Source: Tubiluchus corallicola
Lineage: Eukaryota; Priapulida; Priapulimorpha; Priapulimorphida; Tubiluchidae
Reading direction: 5' to 3'
Length of the DNA stretch: 64,000 nucleotides
Assembly: GCA_030141605.1 (NCBI GenBank)
Contig: JAQGDQ010000487.1
Coordinates: forward strand, 62,001-126,000
The notes under the pieces are model-generated. The model did no database searches. It was not told where the DNA came from and worked only from the letters and a program-made list of their open reading frames with translations. Shown here one piece after another: positions 1-13,012 of this stretch. Position 1 is the stretch's first letter. Every line of letters starts with the position of its first letter. The position numbers were made by a program, and so were the translations under genes.

Positions 1-1085
1 AAAAGCACCTACCTGCCAAGTGATGTGCGAATTGTAACCTCAGTCTGCTAGTTTATCATGAATAGTAAAGACATTAAATGTTCAGAACTCTCGAACCAAA
101 CATTAATCTTTCACATAAGCTTTTATAGAAAAACATAATGGCAGAAATCTTGCAGTATGGGATAGCTTAGTGTTGTAAACACTTATGTATAGCGTCATTA
201 TATGAATCCGTTAGGTTGATCTAGTAGTACTTAATGAACAATAATTTCATGCTGTTTTAAATGAGTCAGATGCAATGCAAAAAATAACATTTAGGCCCAT
301 GTCGCACACAGCTAAACCTCGAGGCATCGTAAGCCGTAAGGAGACAAACCTGTCTCTTGAAAAATGAACACATGTTAAGCAATGGTCCCTGTCACACAGA
401 TAATCCATTTGCCGTGTTCCGCCAACTGCGATTTGCCTACCGTAATCCATCAACTATATACCGTGGTAGGCTCACAAGCCACTTTGAACAGTTCATAAGA
501 TGCCTTATTGTGAAATGAATTTGGAAATTAATTTCATTTGCCCTAAGGCATTTTTGGTAATTGCTAATGCGGTGATTAGCGTATTTGTGTTTTCTGTAGT
601 GTACTATTCCATTATATCGTAAGAATTCATAGCACCAATCTACTATAAACATTAAAAACACTTATTTATGATTGCCATATTATTACAATGCACATAAGAA
701 AAGTATACTACATGCAGGAAACAGCATAGTTGTCAATCATATTATACATTGTATGAGACTGACAATCTCTTACTGCGTAATGAAGAAAATAATTGTTTAT
801 GGCAAAATATCTTGTCATTTACACAGAGCAAGGCGCATACCTCGGATTATGACTTTCCCTTTTATGGCGGTCAGAAGGCGCCTTATGGCTTACGGATTGT
901 GGTTTGCCTCTTATGCCTTTCTCTGTGTGACACAAATGGGCCTTATAGTGTAATCACAAATAATGGAAACGTGGAAGATTGGAAGTCATTTAGTGTAAAT
1001 ATGAATACTATCGAAGGTGTCACTCAAAATCTTACAGTTATAGTGAACAAACATGACAGCTTTATATTAAATTGTGTATTTTTAG

Positions 1086-1287
1086 GAGCGAAGAAAAGAT
1101 ATACAAATCAGTGTTCAGTGGGACAGATCTTGTTGATTGGTTGATTGATTTAGGCCTAGTCCATGATCGTTCGGAAGCTGTCAAGTATGGGCGCCAGCTA
1201 GTCGAGGGTAGAGTAATACGTCATTATGCGAATCTGCATACATTCTATGATCAACCGTATTTCTACAAGTTTGTAGAACCATCCTAA
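1086..1287 (+). CDS. GPR155: GPR155/LYCHOS-like protein, last coding exon (DEP domain C-terminus)
   Basis: Terminal exon of a gene that starts left of the window. It follows a TATTTTTAG acceptor, and its first base completes a codon begun in the previous exon. It encodes about 66 residues ending in TAA at 1285-1287. The peptide is a DEP domain: an F-x-G-x-D-L-V-x-W-L-I core, then D-R-x-E-A-V-x-Y-G, the L-V-x-G-x-V-I-x-H strand, and the closing F-x-D-x-x-x-F-Y-x-F. From family knowledge, the closest pattern I recall is the C-terminal DEP domain of GPR155, a lysosomal cholesterol sensor with a transporter-like N-terminus. Other DEP proteins (DEPDC5, DEPTOR, PREX) fit less well. No upstream exon could be found in bases 1-1085, so the transporter part is not seen here and the gene name rests on this domain alone. 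Confidence 0.6.
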
Positions 1288-3642
1288 TCTGTGAAAACAT
1301 CTCCGTACTACAACCTGTAAATTTTAAAAATCTGTTTTTGTGAAAGTACAAGTCTAAATCGGAGAATTAGCTTTAAAGAAAATGCAATAAGGAATCGTTA
1401 ATCTGTTGAATGTCAACGTGCATTGCTGATGTTTACTGGAGAACAGCATAGCAGTGTTTTGAATAGCCAGCCACCATGTTACAATTATCTTCATAATTTC
1501 TTGGTAAATGTTATTAAATGTTGCTGGAGTTTCTATAAATGTTATAATTTATTGCCTTAAAAGAATTGTGTTTATAGAAACTTTTTACCTACAGTCTAGA
1601 AAGTTTATTCAAGTGCTATGAAAAAATCGTAGTCTGAAAGTGTACTTTGCTGTGCAAGTGTTATGTTTATTTAGTTCTGCTGGTAAAACTGCAGCAACTC
1701 CATGAAATTGTTAGCGATTTCTGATTTTAAATCGTTTATTTATATTGCCAAGTTTTATTTGCACAATGAGTTATAAAAACTCATTATGAATATTGGTAAG
1801 TTTATTTTGGACCTGTAGGTAATAACCGACAGGTAAAAGATACCTGTGAACGTGATGTTCACAGAATTTAACTTTTTATAGTACTAGGTGCTAAAGCACA
1901 GTACTTTTTAAATGATGAAGTGTGTTGTCATAATTTTGCAGCATTTCCAAAGGCTTTGATATGCTAAATTTGTCATCATGTAACCATGTTGGTTTAATTT
2001 CAAGAATTTGTTTGTTAGTTATGTCTTATGTATGCCCAGTGTCATTCACTTCGAACTGAGAAAGCTCAAGTGTGATCGAGGAGATAATCATAGATTTATT
2101 TATATTTTTGAATGGTGATTGTGTGAGTGCTATTATTAAGTTTTATTTTGTTTATTTTTGTTACATGTATGACTTAATTAGTGTGTACATGTGCATTTAT
2201 TTTTTTATGTTAAATTTTGCATCTTAATTTATAAAAGCATTTTGTTTTTTCACAATAATTAGATCATATTTTACTAGGGATGCATTATTATCTCCAGCTG
2301 TACTTGATTACAAATTTTAGCATCACTTGAAGTAATGAATTTTAGAAATTTAATGCAAGAACTATAAATTGTGCCATTGTTAATGAGATTTTTTTCAACC
2401 TTACCTGTTTGTATCTTCAATCATATGTTTTTTACTAGGGTCCATGAACTTACAATAGTGGTTATATATCCAGTGCACAATATATTCTACAGCTTCATGG
2501 CTTGTCATTATTTTTATATGGATTTGTCTGAAAAATCTAAATTTGCTTTTTAATAAGTCAGCACATGCAGGCACCTTTGTGTTAATTCTTTGCAAGACTA
2601 TTGCATTAATTGTTGTTCACTACATGCATTCTGTTTTGCACCCGTAACTGTAAAAAGGTTGTCATGGTTGTGATGCATTTGCAATGAGCAATAGGGGTGG
2701 ACAGCAAACGTTTGAATCGAATTGGAATGAGTTTTTTTAATTTGAATTCAAAATTACGGATTTGAATAATTCACCACTAAACTATGTTCTTTGTCATTAA
2801 AAGGTGTGAAACACTTGCAAACAAGACAATTTAGCGCAATTTCTGTGCAAGTATTTGCATTTTTCTTGCGGAACAAAATCGAGCAATTTGTGTGATCTTT
2901 GAGAGACTGCTTTTTATTTGTGATTCGAAAATATTTAAAATTGCATTCGAATTCGACACGGATTCGGATCTTGAAATTTGGTTTTGTTGGAGTTCGATTC
3001 GAATGCATTTTCAGCTAAAAAATGCTCACAAATGCAAAATTAATGAGTACACCTATGTTAATTTTTTTAATTCTGTTAACTCAGGCTTATATGTGAAACT
3101 GCAGCAAAAATTTTTGTTTTAGCATTTTTTGTAGTGATGTCAGTTCTCTAGAAAGTGCAACAATTGTAGTATTTTGCAGTGTCATTATAAAACCAATTAT
3201 GTGTAAATTGCGACACATACATTTGGAGTGACTGTCGGTGCTGCCATCTATTGACAGTAAACACAGTTGTAACCAATTTGAAATTGCTTGTATGTTAATT
3301 GTCATGATGATAATAGTCATATATGTGGTTCCAAAACAAAGTGAAATTTGTGATAATCGTTTCTCTTTTCAACATATCATGAACGAAATTTCTTAGCAAA
3401 TTATTTTATTTTTCTACTTAGCAATTATTATTATCAAGTCTTACATTAGCAAACAATTTTGCTGTCTTGAAGGATTTTTAAAATGGCAGTGAGTTGTATG
3501 GTTCTGCTTATAGATTTTCTCACATATTCTTGGCCACGCAAAATTATTCTGTCAAGTAGTTTAAGCTACTAATCGATGTTTTCTAGATTGTATTTTTCTG
3601 TGTGTTAGAAAAAAGTTAATGAATCTAGTTGTTCTGATGAAA
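1288..3642 (+). other. 3' untranslated region or 3' flank of the GPR155-like gene
   Basis: T-rich non-coding sequence with no ORF of coding quality. An ATTAAA-type signal occurs near 1512 and a canonical AATAAA at 3643. Which one ends the transcript cannot be decided from sequence alone. A MITE-like insertion lies at 2692-3020. Confidence 0.4.
2692..3020 (+). mobile_element. MITE-like repeat rich in ATTCGAATC motifs (family B, copy 1)
   Basis: The segment is bounded by sequences rich in TTCGAATC/GATTCGAA. Its reverse complement matches 60785-61045 over the whole length, including a shared AAAAGCAGTCT core and a GATTTTGTTC block. Two diverged copies in opposite orientation show that it is a dispersed repeat. 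The pattern resembles non-autonomous hAT elements, but I could not fix the target-site duplication, so superfamily and ends are inferred. Confidence 0.55.
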
Positions 3643-3648
3643 AATAAA
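3643..3648 (+). terminator. Candidate polyadenylation signal AATAAA
   Basis: A canonical AATAAA is followed within about 20 bases by a GT/T-rich stretch (GTTGTGACAACATTTGTTT). It would give the GPR155-like transcript a 3' UTR of about 2.35 kb. An earlier ATTAAA near 1512 is a shorter alternative. Confidence 0.35.
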
Positions 3649-4825
3649 ACGTTGTGACAACATTTGTTTATGTCTACCGTAATTTGCCTTATAATTTACC
3701 TTACATAGCTATAGGGACTAGAATTGAACTCTGTTGCGGTCCTTCCTCAAAGATGCAATTGATTGATAGTGCATCTACGGTTGCCCACGCTGGCATGGGT
3801 TAATAACACGGGAAGCAATAAAAATGTGAACGGATATTAGTTCGAGAATAAGGAACAAACAGTTTCGTGTGATGTCCACCGAGAGATCGGTTGAGAAAAG
3901 AAATAATCTTCCACCAGAACGGTTAACACACTGGAGATTTTGTAACAGTGTATACAGTTTCGCAACGATGTTCGAGGAGTGTTACAGTTCACTCGATCAT
4001 AACTTAAACCATAAACGTAACTTTTGCTATCTGCGTCTGACCATAGATTATGTAATATCTGTTATCTAGCCGAAATACAGGGACCGTTATGTAGAGCATC
4101 CTGTTAGTTGAGGTTAGAATGTGCGTGCGGCTTTAAATTAAACAACATCCATTGAGTCTGCCCCAAAAATGTGTTTTCTGAATAACGTAATTATGTTAGT
4201 GATTGTTGTTCTCTGATACCTTTGCTGTAATTATAATGAAGGATAACTCACTTGCTCTATAAAGAAGGATAAAGCATTCGCTGGTGTTTATGATTGCGGG
4301 TGTTCACCAAACCGGTGGGTATATTACCTGCAGAATTTTGCGACACGCGAATTTTCAAAAAATTGTAAAAAATCAAATCTGTGTCAATTGACTGTAAAAT
4401 TTATAGGCTCCAAGCTTGAACATTGACCTACCATTGTGCGAGGTATCAAAATTTGCTACGTGTTGATAGTTTTTATGTGCAAATTTTTAAAAAATTCAAT
4501 CTGCAATGACTGATCCAAAAATATAGTAGACTTTAAGCTTGAATGTTACTCTCTGTGCGAGGTATCAATTTCTTACATTATTCCAGGGTTTAGAAAAGTG
4601 GTGATATATGGAAACAACCGACAATTCATTCTATTGTTTACCACTTACAGAGGCAATAGTAACTATTAAACCTTTGTGAAAAACACATATAATCGATCAA
4701 AATGTACAGACAGAACTCAAAAGACACACCACGCTAGTAGTGATAGCCTAGTTTAGAAATATGATTATAGAATATATAGAAACAATAAGAAAAAATTACA
4801 GTTAATATTAATGATTTGATATTAT
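3649..4825. other. Intergenic, no feature recognised
   Basis: No ORF here has coding character, and no tandem array or transposon end is clear. Two similar stretches, near 4395-4460 and 4510-4575, both read 'TTRAAGCTTGAAYRTT ... TGTGCGAGGTATCAA'. They suggest an old, short duplication. Confidence 0.4.
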
Positions 4826-5251
4826 TATTATTATTATGAGTTTATTTCGTATAAAATATACAGTTTACAAAGATAAAGATGTTAGTAAAACAGGTAATGC
4901 GATGTTAGTAAAGTAACATATCTACAGACATTAAACTTTATAATAACCACACATTGTAGTTCCCTTGTAATATACTGAAAATTATATTACAGTATACAGT
5001 GTTGTAAGGAGCTATAATAGATATCTTAAAACATAATCTTTAAATGAGTTCTTAACCTTTAATTTTACATTTTCGTTTAGATTTACAGTACAACCATATT
5101 TAAATCTTAAATTTACTGGACTGTTATTTACATAGTAGCATAGCTTTGGAATTCTCAATGTGCAAGAGTTTACAATTTTTCTCACAAAGTTTAATTTTCG
5201 ACTATCTATTAAATAATTCGCAGGCATTGTGCCACAAAAATACATTAACAA
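4826..5251 (-). mobile_element. LINE 3'-end fragment (minus strand) with (TAA)n tail
   Basis: On the minus strand a 79-codon ORF (5251 down to 5012) reads like the extreme C-terminus of a non-LTR reverse transcriptase of the CR1/L2/jockey kind, with the pattern L-P/M-P-A-x-Y-L-I-D-x-R-x-L-x-F. It is followed by about 180 bases of 3' UTR and a (TAA)n microsatellite at 4826-4840, which is how such elements end. It is truncated at the 5' end. The family assignment is from pattern memory only. Confidence 0.5.
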
Positions 5252-5462
5252 TTTGACGCTTTCATTTTGTCTAAAATCGAATATTTTCTATAAGCAGTGT
5301 TCCATTTTACCCTAATGGCATTAACTTCATTGTTACAGCATGCGTACAATTAATGACAAGAACCAGAAGTAAAAACTTGTTATGTACTTGCGTCATTATA
5401 GGCATGTCCAGTGACTGCAAAAAGTACTTACTGTAATTTGCGAAACGAACTGGAACTGCGAA

Positions 5463-5582
5463 ATGTAGAGAGAGATACAGAATAGAGGCAGAAAGAGCGT
5501 GGAAAAGCGAGAAATCGAGCGCGAGGGAGCAAAAGAGAGTGTGTGTAAGTGAGAGAAAAAGAGGGAGCGGGGGAGAGAAAGT
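5463..5582. repeat. Purine-rich (GA) simple tract
   Basis: Impure GAGA/GGGAG low-complexity sequence on the + strand. It produces spurious open frames on the other strand. Confidence 0.75.
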
Positions 5583-6037
5583 GAATATCACTCTTAGGCA
5601 GTTACTTTTACAATGATTCTGAATTATTTTTTGGTGTTTAAAGAAGATGTGCATGCATGTGAATGTGACATCTCTGACAGTTCAATGTTTTATCTCAGAT
5701 GCTTATCTTTATAATGAACTAAGGTCTTGCGAATTGGATTAGTATTCTAATCTAGGAGAGCGAAGGTTCGTAATTTACTGGGCATGCGTTGACCTCAAGA
5801 TATTCACAAATCTGTATAGTTCGCAAAACTTTGGTGTTTTCATTTTTATAATTGTTATTTATTTAGCATTATTTCAAATCAAGTTGCAAAACAAAATATT
5901 TTGCCAAAACGAAATACAAAAGAAGATTGACTCTTTAAACAGTGCGTCATTTTAAATTATTCTGATTTCTGATATAATCAGTATATCAAATATATAGTCA
6001 GTAATCAAAGCGCTGTAAATAACAAAAGAAGAGCGGA

Positions 6038-6238
6038 ACGAAAATAAACGAATAGAGTGGAGGACGGAAAGAGAAAGAAAGAGTGAGGGGCACAAGGAAG
6101 AGAGGGGGATTAATAAGGAGAAAGGGGTATAGAAAACAAAGGGGGTAAGTGAGAGGGACTGAGGGAAAGAGACAAAAACAAGGGAAAGACAGAGAGAAAG
6201 AAGAAGAAGACGAGGAAGAGAGAGACGGTTAGAGTGGG
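6038..6238. repeat. Purine-rich (GA/GGAA) simple tract
   Basis: About 200 bases of GGAAAGAGAAAG-type low-complexity sequence. It directly precedes the A/C-rich array at 6240. Confidence 0.75.
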
Positions 6239-6239
6239 A

Positions 6240-9200
6240 GAACTTATACTAGAACTATACCTATACTAATATACTAGAACTTAAAGAAGAAATCCGCATA
6301 TGCACGCCACCCAGTGTCTCCATTTTAGGTAAAATGCCATGAAAACGAGCAAGTAATAATCTGTCATCTTTATCTGCCGAATCAAATGAACTAAATAACT
6401 CTACCAACTCCCGATGACGTTGAAACCCCAGAATCACGATCCCCTCCCGACCTCAGAGCCTTCAGCAGCCCAGCCAACAACTCCTCTGACGATCCCATCC
6501 CTAATAAAAGAGCAAATTCATCATCACAATAATGTAACAACATATAGAAGTACCTCACGATTTCTTTAACTACAAATCATACAAACAATCACTTCGGAAA
6601 GAAACCCGCGCTTACATAAAAGTTTTGTTTAAACAACAAAATAAACCGTGTCAAATAATAATCATTACACACACAAAAGCATGCACTATAATGCACAGAC
6701 ACACAAAATACACGCACACAAATGTGTAAGCACAAACAGACAATAGCCAAATATGAAGTATAAAAATCACGTTATTATAACAATACATACAAACTTTCGT
6801 TTATACTTATATAAATATTATACACCTGCAACACCTACAGACATGATATAATAACTATATAGCAACCCTTAAACACTAACTATAGTCGTATAGAACAATA
6901 TGAATAGGTAACAACACAAATATCATACCTCAAGAAAATAGAAAACACTTGCCGACGACGAAGACAGAAAACGGATTACAACCCCTATAAAGACACCGAA
7001 GAACAAAGCACCCCTACCCTAAAACAAAATAAAATATACATTAATCAACATAAACAACCCAACCGACAACAAACACGTTCGGTATTGACTGAAAAAACAC
7101 AAACACAACAAAGAACTCACTAGGACCAGGACCGACACCAACATAAATTAGTTAACTACAAACCAACATAGAAGATAATGCACTACAAAACGAAAACATA
7201 TTTATACAATATATTGTCACCCAATTTTTACCATCTTTAAAATTTTAGGCTCACTTCAGAAATCTTGTACCAAGACAATCTTATAGCATGAACACCTCCG
7301 CCAATACATACACCTTCAAACAATAATCATATACTTTGATCTTACTATAAACGAAACCAATTTTTGCAACAATTTTAACTTAATTATATATAAAACCATC
7401 TTGGCAGCAACTTTTAAACAACAAAATAATCAAACATGATCCTAAAAAACACACAGACAGAAAAGGGCGTGCGCGCGCATGCACCCACACTCGCACATGA
7501 TTACTCACCAAAAAGACAAATACATAAACAATACAATCATAACTATAAAAAGCAACACACACTCACACAAATAACACTTTAACAACTCCCAACTAAAACT
7601 CAAATCAAGCAAATTAAAATAGACAATAAAATGAAAAACCTTATTTCAAAGAATCAAGCTTGATAACAACTGCTGACAACAAAGACACAAAACAAGATGA
7701 CAACTCCACTGAAACAAAAAATAAAGCTTACATTACATAACACTAGCTACCTAACCAATAACAAACACATGAAAAAGTACTTTGAAAACTTAACCACATT
7801 TGAAAACTCACCAGAGCAAGCACCAACAAAAACAATCCTAACACACTAACAATCACAATCTCAGACTGCTAACTATATAGATACTCTCTGATAACTATAC
7901 CAATATCAAGTAATAGCTTTCAAACATACAAGCATACATAAAACACACACACGCACACACTCACACAAGAACAAATGCATACACTTGAACGATCAACAAA
8001 TAATTAGAATACAAAAATAACAAAGTCATAACTATGCATGAAAGCAGTCACCCATTTTAGCATTACATGTTTGTAACAAAACTCTGCTCTAAAACACCAA
8101 AAGGCAATACAGACACACAAATAACCTCTGAACAATCATCAACTACACCATAATTCCAGCCATACAAAATTACGAAAACAATAACATAAAATAACTTACC
8201 TCAAAGAACTAACTCAATCACAAGTGTTTACACCACAAGTAGGAACAAAGTGGCACCTCTGCTAAAACAGATTTTAAACTAGTAAAACCGCCAACCAATA
8301 ACAAACATACGCAATGGTACATAAAAAACTTAGCCACAACAGGAACTTACTAGAACAGGCACCAGCAAAACAACTGTTATCATTCCAACAACAACAACAG
8401 CTGTTTACATCACATAGCTAGCCTCTTGAATTTAAATCTTATCAGCTTCAATCACTCATATAAAACCTATGATACAGCAATCTCACTAACACGAGCACAC
8501 ACAACAATATTAAGCAACCCTACATTTCTTTACACATAGAAACCGCTATACACATTACTAGCTCTCTCAATCATATACAGTAATTTAACAACAATCAGTC
8601 AACTAAAGATATATTCGTAAAATGCACCCATACACACACAAAAACACACGCACACATGTACGCAATCGTACTATACTAATGTTACTATACATACAAACGC
8701 TCTGACATTTATTGAACGCCACACTAATAGTAACGTAGTCTCCTAAAACTTGTAAGCACAGCAGTCTTTCAAAACAACTAGCTTTCATTAATTTTCATAT
8801 ATAAACTACAAAAACCCAAACCTCAAAAGCAAGAAATTATAATCAGACAATCTCAAACACCTCTTACATGCAAACAGGAACTCTCACTTAAATATAATCT
8901 CCTAACAGCAAAACAAACCACCTGCAAAAAATATATAAAATCACAGCCCACAAACAAATAAACAAACACGCACACACACACACGCACATACAAGCATGCG
9001 CGCGCGCGCACACACACACGCACATACAAGCATGCACACACGAATGCTCACCAAATAAATAGAATATAAAAATAACACAACACATGAGAATTTCTACTCA
9101 TACCACTTCAGCATTAAATATTATAACAATTCTCTGTACTAAAATATCTAAATATAACACAAACACATAAATAACCTTTTAGCAACCATCAACTGCAATT

Positions 9201-10140
9201 ATAACTCAAAACAAATGTAATTCAACCTAACTATAACATAAAATAATTCACTTCAAAGAACTGACTTGGTTACAACTGTTTGCTCCACAAAAAAGACAAA
9301 ATGGCACCTCTGATAAAAACAGATATTAGCACACATGGCATGAGCAACCAGTCGATTACAAGCATATGCAATGATGCATAAAAAACATGACCACAGCAGA
9401 AACTCATTAAGGCAGGGAGCAACTGCTACGCACCAGGAACCACAGCAGCTTATTCACAAAAGTCATCCACAACCTGCTAACTCTATTAATTACAGCATTA
9501 TAACAGCCTCATATCCAACCACCCTATGATACAAACAGTCTCACTAACACAAGCACACACAAAAATAATAAACAAATTAAAAAAAATTATATATAAAAGC
9601 TGCTAAATGCATCACTAGCACTCACACTTACATACAGCCCATGAACAACAAATTAGTCAGCCACAAAACATAAATAATCATGACATACAAGCACACACAC
9701 ATACACACGCACGCACACACTAACTCAAACATTTAACAAGCATACTCAACAAAAAAAAATTGAATAACACAACTAGCACCATACATACAAACACCCACTC
9801 GCAAGCTTCTGAACATTTTGCCAACATTAATCTACATTCCCACAACATCTAAACACAAAACAATTACAAAAACAACCTCCTAGCTATTTCTGACCATAAA
9901 TACGACATTTCAACAATATAGACTCTTCAACACAAATTTGCACTTCAAACATAAATCAAAATGGCGCTTTGAAAATTATATAAAACAAAACAGACATTAC
10001 ATGATTCAAACAATTCCAATTTACACAAAAACATACACCACCACACAGAAAACGCAACCATTACAGTAATTCTCAACACAGAGTACAGCAGTACAGAGTA
10101 CAGCAACACACAATCATCAGCAGGCACACTATAGCAGAAG
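6240..10140. repeat. 3.9 kb A/C-rich, G-poor degenerate tandem array
   Basis: The + strand is dominated by A and C over nearly 4 kb and has very little G. Several paragraphs recur in the same order. 'CTAACCAATAACAAACACAT...CACCAGAGCAAGCACCA' near 7755 returns in diverged form near 7040, 8295 and 9345. An 'AAAGAAYTRACT...ACAACTGTT' block recurs near 7645, 8205 and 9260. A 'CACTCATTT...AGCATTA' block recurs near 8050 and 9105. Spacings of about 525 and 1,050 bp suggest a diverged tandem unit of about 0.5 kb with (CA)n microsatellites inside. No ORF of coding quality is present. Confidence 0.6.
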
Positions 10141-10297
10141 CATGCTCGAAGATATGAACCTATGTATGGAAAGCTAGCACGTTTTTAAAAATATTACTTC
10201 CAACCAGTAATGTTGGCTAACATCGGATAAAAAAGACTGCTATAAACAGGCTTTATTAAATTTAAAGCCTCTACAGCTATTAATGTAATATAAATAA

Positions 10298-10369
10298 ATA
10301 ACTATATATATATAGTTATATATATATATATATATATAACTATATATATATATATATATATATATAAGT
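10298..10369. repeat. (TA)n palindromic microsatellite
   Basis: Runs of AT dinucleotides separated by AACTATAT/ATATAGTT. The block is self-complementary and could extrude as a cruciform. Confidence 0.85.
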
Positions 10370-11026
10370 TATTTTAGCTCAACTCTCCCTAATAGGTCAA
10401 TCCTAAGATTTGGAGGGAAACTAACAAAGGAAGCAGAAAATGCTGGCAATCTCTGAACATCTGATATTTGTAAGTAATTGTTTTATAACTTCAATTGTGC
10501 ACTGCATTTCGAACTCTATAAGTCGAAAGCAGCCGAAACTCAACTCTCAAGTTCCTCCTGACAACTGCAAAAAACCTGTATTTGCATTTGTTTTTTTTTG
10601 TCTTCCTTATTCCTTTCATAACATATTCCTTGGAAAATATTATAACTATACGTATACAAAATTTCTCTCCATTAATACAAACTATTTTATGATTATAATT
10701 ACGCTCCTGCAAAAATGAGAATATAATTACCTCTCAAATAACTAAAACTATAATATATAAACCTACTCCCATGACCTTCTTTCTCCAAACTGTTTTTTCG
10801 CGCTATCCTGTTCTTACTGACCTACCTTAATTTTCCCTTTTCACATTTATTACATAATTCTTTTCTCTCTAGTACAAACTACATATACTAACAAATGCCA
10901 GGTGCCACTTAGCTGGTCGGCCGCTACTTTGCGATATACTTCAGTGTAACCTAAAGACATGTGCTCGCACCTAGCATAACCTCTTTGGTAATCGCATTTC
11001 TAGGACCAATTTTTACAAACAAGAAA

Positions 11027-11150
11027 ATAGGAGAGAGAGACAGTTAGAGCAGGAGAGAAAAAGACGGGGAGAGAGAGAGAGAGAGAGAGAATGAGAGTGT
11101 GTGAGTGAGAGCGGGAGAGTAAGAGGCAGAAAGAAAAAGAGCAAAAGGGT
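11027..11150. repeat. Purine-rich (GA)n tract
   Basis: An impure GAGAGA run with a pure (GA) core near 11070-11090. Confidence 0.8.
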
Positions 11151-12043
11151 TTAAAAAACGTTTTAATTTACTCTTGATTACTTTTAGTATAGTGATCATT
11201 TCTGTATAGTATACCACTGTATCAAATTTTGTTTATTCAGATAGCATCGAACTTCGAAGAATTGAAATTGCTACTTCCGTTGTTAATAACCAGACGTAAA
11301 TTGTGCTTTCATATGAATACTAAAGTAACATAATAATCCTTTTGTTTAAACGTGTAAATGCTGTTAAACAGTAAAAAATTTGGAGAAACGAAAAGGATAA
11401 TGGTTTTCAGCAATTACTAATATGAAGATTTTCTTGTTCTTCTGGTTTCTGCTTGTTCTGTTGCTGCTTTTTATTCCGATTATGTACTAGTAAATCACAA
11501 TTAATTACAGTAGCCATAATTAATCCGTAAACAAGTTGGCAGAGTAACAGTATGTATGTGTGTTTGTGTTAGCCTTAAATTGCAGTTTAAAGCACTATAT
11601 TTAAAGACTATCGAACACGAATGATGTTTGGTCATTTCCCTAAAACCGCTAGTTGAATGTGTAAAAAACTTACTTCAAATGTGCGATACGGGTTTTCAAA
11701 TTTATATTTTACCAATCGTGATGGTGACTAACGTTTCTAAACGTGCAGCGTCAGTCGAAATAAAGGGAAAAATGGCTAAGACAGCTCACACAGAGATACG
11801 ACAATTTTACATTTTTCTGGTGCAATCACTGCTAAAGTTAAGTTTCTTTTAATGAATTTGTGCTGGCGCTAGTCTGGAAATGAAAATATGTTAAAATTTG
11901 CGGCTCATATCTTCAATTTTCGCAACAATCCTCAGAGGTGTTTCAGGGTTTTTGTAATATGTTTCAAGTCGATAACAGAAAAGTTTAATTTTCTGCGTAA
12001 ACTTGGCAAACTTACAATCTAGTAAAATCGCAGGCAGCGAGTC
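11151..12043. other. 5' flank of the FkbM-type gene
   Basis: AT-rich, with no gene recognised. An in-frame TAA lies six codons before the ATG at 12044, so the coding frame does not extend upstream without splicing. No convincing TATA or initiator could be picked out. Confidence 0.4.
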
Positions 12044-13012
12044 ATGTCTCGTATGACAGACTGTGCTAACTTTACCTTTATAGGACTTACTGTAACCATA
12101 GGTTTCATCAACTTTCTGTCATGGAAGACTTCAGTTGGTAATGGAAAGAGTTCCAAAGGTAGATTTACTAGTTGTTGCTGTAGTGTGTGGCAAGGAAATA
12201 ATAATATCACAATTGGGAACGATATCTTACGAACGGAATTGGGTAATGCGACAGATGATGATAAACTCCTCATAACTCAGATCAGACATCATTGGCTCAT
12301 CGGGCCACCGCGTACTCCTTCAACTGGACATGTAAAAGATTCCTCCCAACTTCGACAATCAACAGTGGTTGACGAGTTATTAGGAGAGAAAAGAAATGGA
12401 TTCTATGTGGAAAGTGGCGCGGCGGATGGTACCATCTCAAACTCGTTGTTCTTCGAGAGAAATCGTGAGTGGAAGGGACTTTTGGTCGAGCCAAATCCGG
12501 AATTATTTAGGAAGTTGTTAAAAACAAAACGTAACGCGTGCTTTATTAACAGCTGCCTGAGTCCTAACAAGACTTCCAGCAGAGAAGAATTTACAATGGG
12601 AGGTTTATTGGGCGGCTTGGTACAAACAACTGATCCGGATCATGCTAAAAGAGTAAGAAATAGGAAAAATGGTGCAGTAGAAACTAAGACAGTTCAGTGC
12701 TTCCCATTATATTCTATAATGTTAGCCATGGGACGTACACATATTGATTATCTTTCACTGGACATGGAAGGCGCTGAGCTGAGTGTATTGAAAACCATTC
12801 CTTTTCAGAAACTCACAATAAATGTGATGACGATAGAATACCGGAGCAGTAACGGTACGCACATTAACAAACAACGGACGGTGGAGCGCCTCAATAGTAT
12901 CCGGACATTATTGCGCGATATCGGATTGTACGAGGAAGTGACTCGTCTACCTGCTGGGAAACCACAGAGTGGCATAGATGTGGTGTTCATGCGAAAAAAC
13001 AGTGTTACGTGA
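12044..13012 (+). CDS. FkbM-family (Methyltransf_21) methyltransferase, single exon, type II membrane-anchored
   Basis: A 322-residue uninterrupted ORF. Residues about 9-27 form a hydrophobic segment near the N-terminus that looks like a signal anchor (Golgi/ER type II topology, inferred). Residues 119-260 carry the FkbM fold. The SAM-binding motif I is VESGAADG at 122-129, VEPNP follows at 148-152, the conserved strand LSLDMEGAE is at 237-245, and TIEYRS is at 264-269. The core has no insertion or stop. From family knowledge, bacterial FkbM methylates a macrolide hydroxyl, while animal members such as Drosophila Star and many invertebrate paralogues are membrane proteins of mostly unknown substrate. 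The start is fixed by an in-frame TAA six codons upstream. A polyadenylation signal follows 130 bases after the TGA, and the gene converges on the SLC7 gene. Substrate cannot be stated. Confidence 0.85.
   Translation: MSRMTDCANFTFIGLTVTIGFINFLSWKTSVGNGKSSKGRFTSCCCSVWQGNNNITIGNDILRTELGNATDDDKLLITQIRHHWLIGPPRTPSTGHVKDSSQLRQSTVVDELLGEKRNGFYVESGAADGTISNSLFFERNREWKGLLVEPNPELFRKLLKTKRNACFINSCLSPNKTSSREEFTMGGLLGGLVQTTDPDHAKRVRNRKNGAVETKTVQCFPLYSIMLAMGRTHIDYLSLDMEGAELSVLKTIPFQKLTINVMTIEYRSSNGTHINKQRTVERLNSIRTLLRDIGLYEEVTRLPAGKPQSGIDVVFMRKNSVT

Noticed and set aside
749-1144. 131-codon ORF overlapping the DEP exon
   Set aside because: Different frame from the DEP domain, no recognisable motif, and it runs across the splice acceptor. 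It is most likely intron.
10440-10718. 92-codon + strand ORF just after the TA palindrome
   Set aside because: Low-complexity AT-rich composition, an overlapping antisense ORF of similar size, and no domain.
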